Assembly: GCA_037783545.1 (NCBI GenBank)
Contig: JBBELK010001116.1
Coordinates: 62,001 to 126,000, forward strand
Source: Henricia sp. BOLD:AAB3569
Taxonomy: Eukaryota; Echinodermata; Asteroidea; Spinulosida; Echinasteridae
Length of the DNA stretch: 64,000 bases
Direction: 5' to 3'
Positions 60,156 to 64,000 of this stretch are shown here, piece after piece. Each line of letters starts with the position of its first letter. Positions within the stretch are counted from its first letter, which is position 1. The notes beneath the pieces were generated by a model. That model was given only the letters and a program-made list of their open reading frames with translations, did no database searches and was not told the origin of the DNA. Made by a program: the position numbers and the translations under genes.

Positions 60156-60960
60156 GTCAACAAATATTCCGACGAACTTCAAATTTTGCATGCTCCAAAC
60201 ACTCTATATTGCGCACTTGTCCTAAAAAATTGACAGACTTTCGCCGGGAAATGGCAGAGAAATTTCAGAGTTTAGAAAAAAAAGGGGTTGGCGCTTCCTG
60301 GATGCTCCCGCAACCTGTGGCTGTCTGTACACACCTCTTTGGTGTATTCCTGACTCGTGCGCATGCTCAGTCCTTCGGACTGTCGTTGACACGGCCCAGT
60401 TTGGGACGGGATTTTGGTCAAAGTGTGGTCCAAACGTCGGCAAATTTGGAGGTCAAAAAATATTCCGACGAACTTCAAATTTTTCTTGCTTCAAACACTC
60501 TATATTGCGCACTTGTCCTAACAAATTGACAGACTTTCGACGGGAAATGGCAGAGAAATTTCAGAGTTTAGAAAAAAAAGGGGTTGGCGCTTCCTGGATG
60601 CTCCCGCAACCTGTGGCTGTCTGTACACACCTCTTTGGTGTATTCCTGACTCGTGCGCATGCTCAGTCCTTCGGACTGTCGTTGACACGGCCCTGTTTGG
60701 GACGGGATTTTGGTCAAAGTGTGGTCCAAACGTCGGCAAATTTGGAGGTCAAAAAATATTCCGACGAACTTCAAATTTTGCATGCTCCAAACACTCTATA
60801 TTGCGCACTTGTCCTAACAAATTGACAGACTTTCGCCGGGAAATGGCAGAGAAATTTCAGAGTTTAGAAAAAGAAAAAAAAAGGGGTTGGCGCTTTCTGG
60901 ATGCTCCCGCAACCTGTGGCTGTCTGTACACACCTCTTTGGTGTATTCCTGACTCGTGCG
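54146..60960 (+). repeat. Satellite array, segment 6 (about 23 monomers)
   Basis: Mostly the second half of the 10.2-kb block. After 60155 it diverges: a monomer with 'aaatttttcttgcttc' near 60478, one with 'ggccctgtttggg' near 60691, and a last monomer with an enlarged A/G tract (60866-60886) and 'gcgctttctgg', a variant otherwise typical of the array ends. No gene is seen. Confidence 0.96.
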
Positions 60961-61255
60961 GGGCGGTCGGGTTGGCGTACGGGTTCTTTCCTCGCCTTTC
61001 ACCTCTGGGGTCCCGGGTTCGAATCCGGGGCGTGTATGTGGATTGGGTTTGCAGTCCCTACTTGACCGCGTGGGTTTTCCCCTGGGGCATTTCTCTGGGG
61101 GTTTTCCTCCCACTTCTAAAACTGCAACTCCTTCTTCGTCATCTCAACTTGATAATATATATATAGTATAGTTAAAGCTAAAACCGTATAGTTGATGGCA
61201 TAAAGGGCCTTAGTTGCCGAAGATGCCATAAAATATACAACAACAACAACAACAA
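60961..61255 (+). mobile_element. tRNA-derived SINE, site C (single copy)
   Basis: A third, independent insertion. The 12-bp target site ctgactcgtgcg is at 60949-60960 and 61256-61267, directly next to site B in the monomer (they share one G). A box 60973-60983, B box 61016-61026. Sequence features are intermediate: 'ctggggtcccgg' and 'catttctctggggg' as in site B, but 'ttcctcccac', 'ttaaagctaaaacc' and 'ttgatggcat' as in site A. Private changes are 'tcaacttgat' and an expanded TA run (about 61152-61165). The CAA tail is the longest of the eight. Confidence 0.92.
60973..61026 (+). promoter_or_regulatory. Internal Pol III promoter, site-C SINE
   Basis: A box tggcgtacggg at 60973-60983 and B box ggttcgaatcc at 61016-61026, with the same spacing as in all other copies. 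Whether it is active cannot be told from sequence. Confidence 0.78.
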
Positions 61256-61710
61256 CTGACTCGTGCGCATGCTCAGTCCTTTGGACTGTCGTTGACACGG
61301 CCCAGTTTGGGACGGGATTTTGGTCAAAGTGTGGTCCAAACGTCGGCAAAATTGGAGGTCAAAAAATATTCCGACGAACTTCAAATTTTGCATGCTCCAA
61401 ACACTCTATATTCCGCACTTGTCCTAAAAAATTGACAGACTTTCGCCGGGAAATGGCAGAGAAATTTCAGAGTTTAGAAAAAAAAGGGGTTGGCGCTTCC
61501 TGGATGCTCCCGCAACCTGTGGCTGTCTGTACACACCTCTTTGGTGTATTCCCGACTCGAGCGCATGCTCAGTCCTTCGGACTGTCGTTGACACGGCCCA
61601 GTTTGGGACGGGATTTTGGTCAAAGTGTGGTCCAAACGTCGGCAAATTTGGAGGTAAAAAAAATATTCCGACGAACTTCAAATTTTGCATGCTCCAAACA
61701 CTCTATATTG
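61256..61710 (+). repeat. Satellite array, segment 7 (about 1.5 monomers)
   Basis: A short stretch between the site-C and site-A SINEs. The first partial monomer has 'cctttggactg', 'ggcaaaattgg' and 'atattccgcac'; the next has 'attcccgactcgagcg' near 61551. It ends with the site-A marker 'gaggtaaaaaaaatattcc' before the SINE at 61711. Confidence 0.95.
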
Positions 61711-61998
61711 AGGGCGGTCGGGTTGGCGTACGGGTTCTTTCCTCGCCTTTCACCTCTGGCGTCCCGGGTTCGAATCCGGGGCGTGTATGTGGATTGGGTT
61801 TGCAGTCCCTACTTGACCGCGTGGGTTTTCCCCTGGGGCATTTTTCTGGGGGTTTTCCTCCCACTTCTAAAACTGCAACTCCTTCTTCGTCATCTCAAGT
61901 TGATAATATAGTATAGTTAAAGCTAAAACCGTATAGTTGATGGCATAAAGGGCCTTAGTTGCCGAAGATGCCATAAAATATACAACAACAACAACAAC
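61711..61998 (+). mobile_element. tRNA-derived SINE, site A, copy 4
   Basis: Target-site copies actctatattg at 61700-61710 and 61999-62009; A box 61724-61734, B box 61767-61777. Upstream 'gaggtaaaaaaaata' and downstream 'attgcccac' tie it to the copies at 8-15 kb. The following monomer, however, has 'gcgccttctgg' and 'ggtcaaaaaatatt' instead of 'gcttcctgg' and 'ggtctaaaaatatt', so it belongs to a separate lineage of SINE-bearing units. Confidence 0.92.
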
Positions 61999-62899
61999 AC
62001 TCTATATTGCCCACTTGTCCTAAAAAATTGACAGACTTTCGCCGGGAAATGGCAGAGAAATTTCAGAGTTTAGAAAAAAAAGGGGTTGGCGCCTTCTGGA
62101 TGCTCCCGCAACCTGTGGCTGTCTGTACACACCTCTTTGGTGTATTCCTGACTCGTGCGCATGCTCAGTCCTTCGGACTGTCGTTGACACGGCCCAGTTT
62201 GGGACGGGATTTTGGTCAAAGTGTGGTCCAAACGTCGGCAAATTTGGAGGTCAAAAAATATTCCGACGAACTTCAAATTTTGCATGCTCCAAACACTCTA
62301 TATTGCGCACTTGTCCTAAAAAATTGACAGACTTTCGCCGGGAAATGGCAGAGAAATTTCAGAGTTTAGAAAAAAAAGGGGTTGGCGCTTTCTGGATGCT
62401 CCCGCAACCTGTGGCTGTCTGTACACACCTCTTTGGTGTATTCCTGACTCGTGCGCATGCTCAGTCCTTCGGACTGTCGTTGACACGGCCCAGTTTGGGA
62501 CGGGATTTTGGTCAAAGTGTGGTCCAAACGTCGGCAAATTTGGAGGTCAAAAAATATTCCGACGAACTTCAAATTTTGCATGCTCCAAACACTCTATATT
62601 GCGCACTTGTCCTAAAAAATTGACAGACTTTCGCCGGGAAATGGCAGAGAAATTTCAGAGTTTAGGAAAAAAAAGGGGTTGGCGCTTCCTGGATGCTCCC
62701 GCAACCTGTGGCTGTCTGTACACACCTCTTTGGTGTATTCCTGACTCGTGCGCATGCTCAGCCCTTCGGACTGTCGTTGACAAGGCCCAGTTTGGGACGG
62801 GATTTTGGTCAAAGTGTGGTCCAAACGTCGGCAAATTTGGAGGTAAAAAAAATATTCCGACGAACTTCAAATTTTGCATGCTCCAAACACTCTATATTG
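61999..62899 (+). repeat. Satellite array, segment 8 (about 3 monomers)
   Basis: Three monomers between the two last SINEs. The third has the linked changes 'tttaggaaaaaaaagg', 'cagcccttcgg' and 'gacaaggcccag', then 'gaggtaaaaaaaata' before the SINE. Confidence 0.95.
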
Positions 62900-63187
62900 A
62901 GGGCGGTCGGGTTGGCGTACGGGTTCTTTCCTCGCCTTTCACCTCTGGCGTCCCGGGTTCGAATCCGGGGCGTGTATGTGGATTGGGTTTGCAGTCCCTA
63001 CTTGACCGCGTGGGTTTTCCCCTGGGGCATTTTTCTGGGGGTTTTCCTCCCACTTCTAAAACTGCAACTCCTTCTTCGTCATCTCAAGTTGATAATATAG
63101 TATAGTTAAAGCTAAAACCGTATAGTTGATGGCATAAAGGGCCTTAGTTGCCGAATATGCCATAAAATATACAACAACAACAACAAC
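62900..63187 (+). mobile_element. tRNA-derived SINE, site A, copy 5
   Basis: Exactly 1189 bp after the copy at 61711. Target-site copies actctatattg at 62889-62899 and 63188-63198; A box 62913-62923, B box 62956-62966. A private change near 63156 reads 'gccgaatatgcc' instead of 'gccgaagatgcc'. Confidence 0.92.
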
Positions 63188-64000
63188 ACTCTATATTGCC
63201 CACTTGTCCTAAAAAATTGACAGACTTTCGCCGGGAAATGGCAGAGAAATTTCAGAGTTTAGAAAAAAAAGGGGTTGGCGCCTTCTGGATGCTCCCGCAA
63301 CCTGTGGCTGTCTGTACACACCTCTTTGGTGTATTCCTGACTCGTGCGCATGCTCAGTCCTTCGGACTGTCGTTGACACGGCCCAGTTTGGGACGGGATT
63401 TTGGTCAAAGTGTGGTCCAAACGTCGGCAAATTTGGAGGTCAAAAATTATTCCGACGAACTTCAAATTTTGCATGCTCCAAACACTCTATATTGCGCACT
63501 TGTCCTAAAAAATTGACAGACTTTCGCCGGGAAATGGCAGAGAAATTTCAGAGTTTAGAAAAAAAAGGGGTTGGCGCTTTCTGGATGCTCCCGCAACCTG
63601 TGGCTGTCTGTACACACCTCTTTGGTGTATTCCTGACTCGTGCGCATGCTCAGTCCTTCGGACTGTCGTTGACACGGCCCAGTTTGGGACGGGATTTTGG
63701 TCAAAGTGTGGTCCAAACGTCGGCAAATTTGGAGGTCAAAAAATATTCCGACGAACTTCACATTTTGCATGCTCCAAACACTCTATATTGCGCACTTGTC
63801 CTAAAAAATTGACAGACTTTCGCCGGGAAATGGCAGAGAAATTTCAGAGTTTAGGAAAAAAAAGGGGTTGGCGCTTCCTGGATGCTCCCGCAACCTGTGG
63901 CTGTCTGTACACACCTCTTTGGTGTATTCCTGACTCGTGCGCATGCTCAGCCCTTCGGACTGTCGTTGACAAGGCCCAGTTTGGGACGGGATTTTGGTCA
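63188..64000 (+). repeat. Satellite array, segment 9 (about 2.75 monomers, runs off the window)
   Basis: A partial second copy of the 1189-bp unit. Private changes are 'ggtcaaaaattattcc' near 63443 and 'cttcacattttgc' near 63759. By its register the next SINE would begin near 64089, just outside the window. No gene is seen. Confidence 0.95.

Larger units (their letters stand above)
61711..62899 (+). repeat. SINE-bearing higher-order unit (1189 bp), copy 1
   Basis: One SINE plus about three monomers, repeated at +1189 bp. Shared markers: 'gcgccttctgg' (62089/63278), 'tttaggaaaaaaaagg' (62662/63851), 'cagcccttcgg' (62759/63948) and 'gacaaggcccag' (62779/63968). The second copy starts at 62900 and runs off the window after about 1100 bp. 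Confidence 0.88.

Noticed and set aside
63-63812. Hundreds of recurring 63-136-codon frames on both strands
   Set aside because: Each repeats with the monomer period in the same register on both strands at once; this is the repeat's own low stop content, not a gene family.
1-64000. A CRISPR array
   Set aside because: The regular spacing comes from whole-monomer repetition. There are no short repeats separated by unique spacers and no cas genes.
1-64000. A CENP-B box in the monomer
   Set aside because: Every TTCG and CGGG in the reference monomer was checked on both strands against TTCGNNNNANNCGGG; spacing and the required A do not fit. A centromeric role is neither supported nor excluded.

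Overview
The whole window is one satellite DNA array. Roughly 208 head-to-tail copies of a 296-bp monomer, all in the same orientation, run from base 1 to base 64000, and neither edge of the array is in view. The array is interrupted only by eight copies of a tRNA-derived SINE of about 282-295 bp. I see no protein-coding gene, no functional tRNA or rRNA gene, no CRISPR array and no unique sequence. The many short open frames on both strands are the same monomer read in different frames (296 = 3n+2, so the frame shifts at every monomer) and should not be annotated as genes.

Organism: a eukaryote, and most likely an invertebrate metazoan. The inserted element has an RNA polymerase III A box and a perfect B box, a central stretch resembling the deeply conserved SINE domains of marine invertebrates (the Nin-DC-type motif, from memory), and a (CAA)n tail. 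Species or phylum cannot be fixed from the sequence. The array could be pericentromeric, centromeric, subtelomeric or interstitial; nothing here decides which.

Layout. (1) 1-15.2 kb: monomers with frequent 'ctttctgg' and 'ggggtccaaacgtggg' variants, and three SINE copies at monomer site A (8128, 10501, 14944). (2) About 15.5-61 kb: a central domain with other diagnostic variants ('gtggtgaaaacg'; 'tgtagctg' linked to 'gtctttcgg'). It is built from nested duplications: tandem units of 2665 bp, about 2368 bp and 3550 bp, a 4.9-kb block repeated 17.15 kb away, and a 10.2-kb block repeated 21.3 kb away. It carries two SINE copies at site B (32868, 53864) and one at site C (60961). (3) 61.3-64 kb: monomers resembling domain 1 again, with two site-A SINEs spaced 1189 bp apart.

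History. The eight SINEs reduce to three independent insertions, each flanked by its own 11-14-bp target-site duplication. Five copies share site A and private flanking changes, and two share site B, so they multiplied with the satellite by unequal exchange rather than by retrotransposition. The SINEs therefore act as physical markers of how the array grew.
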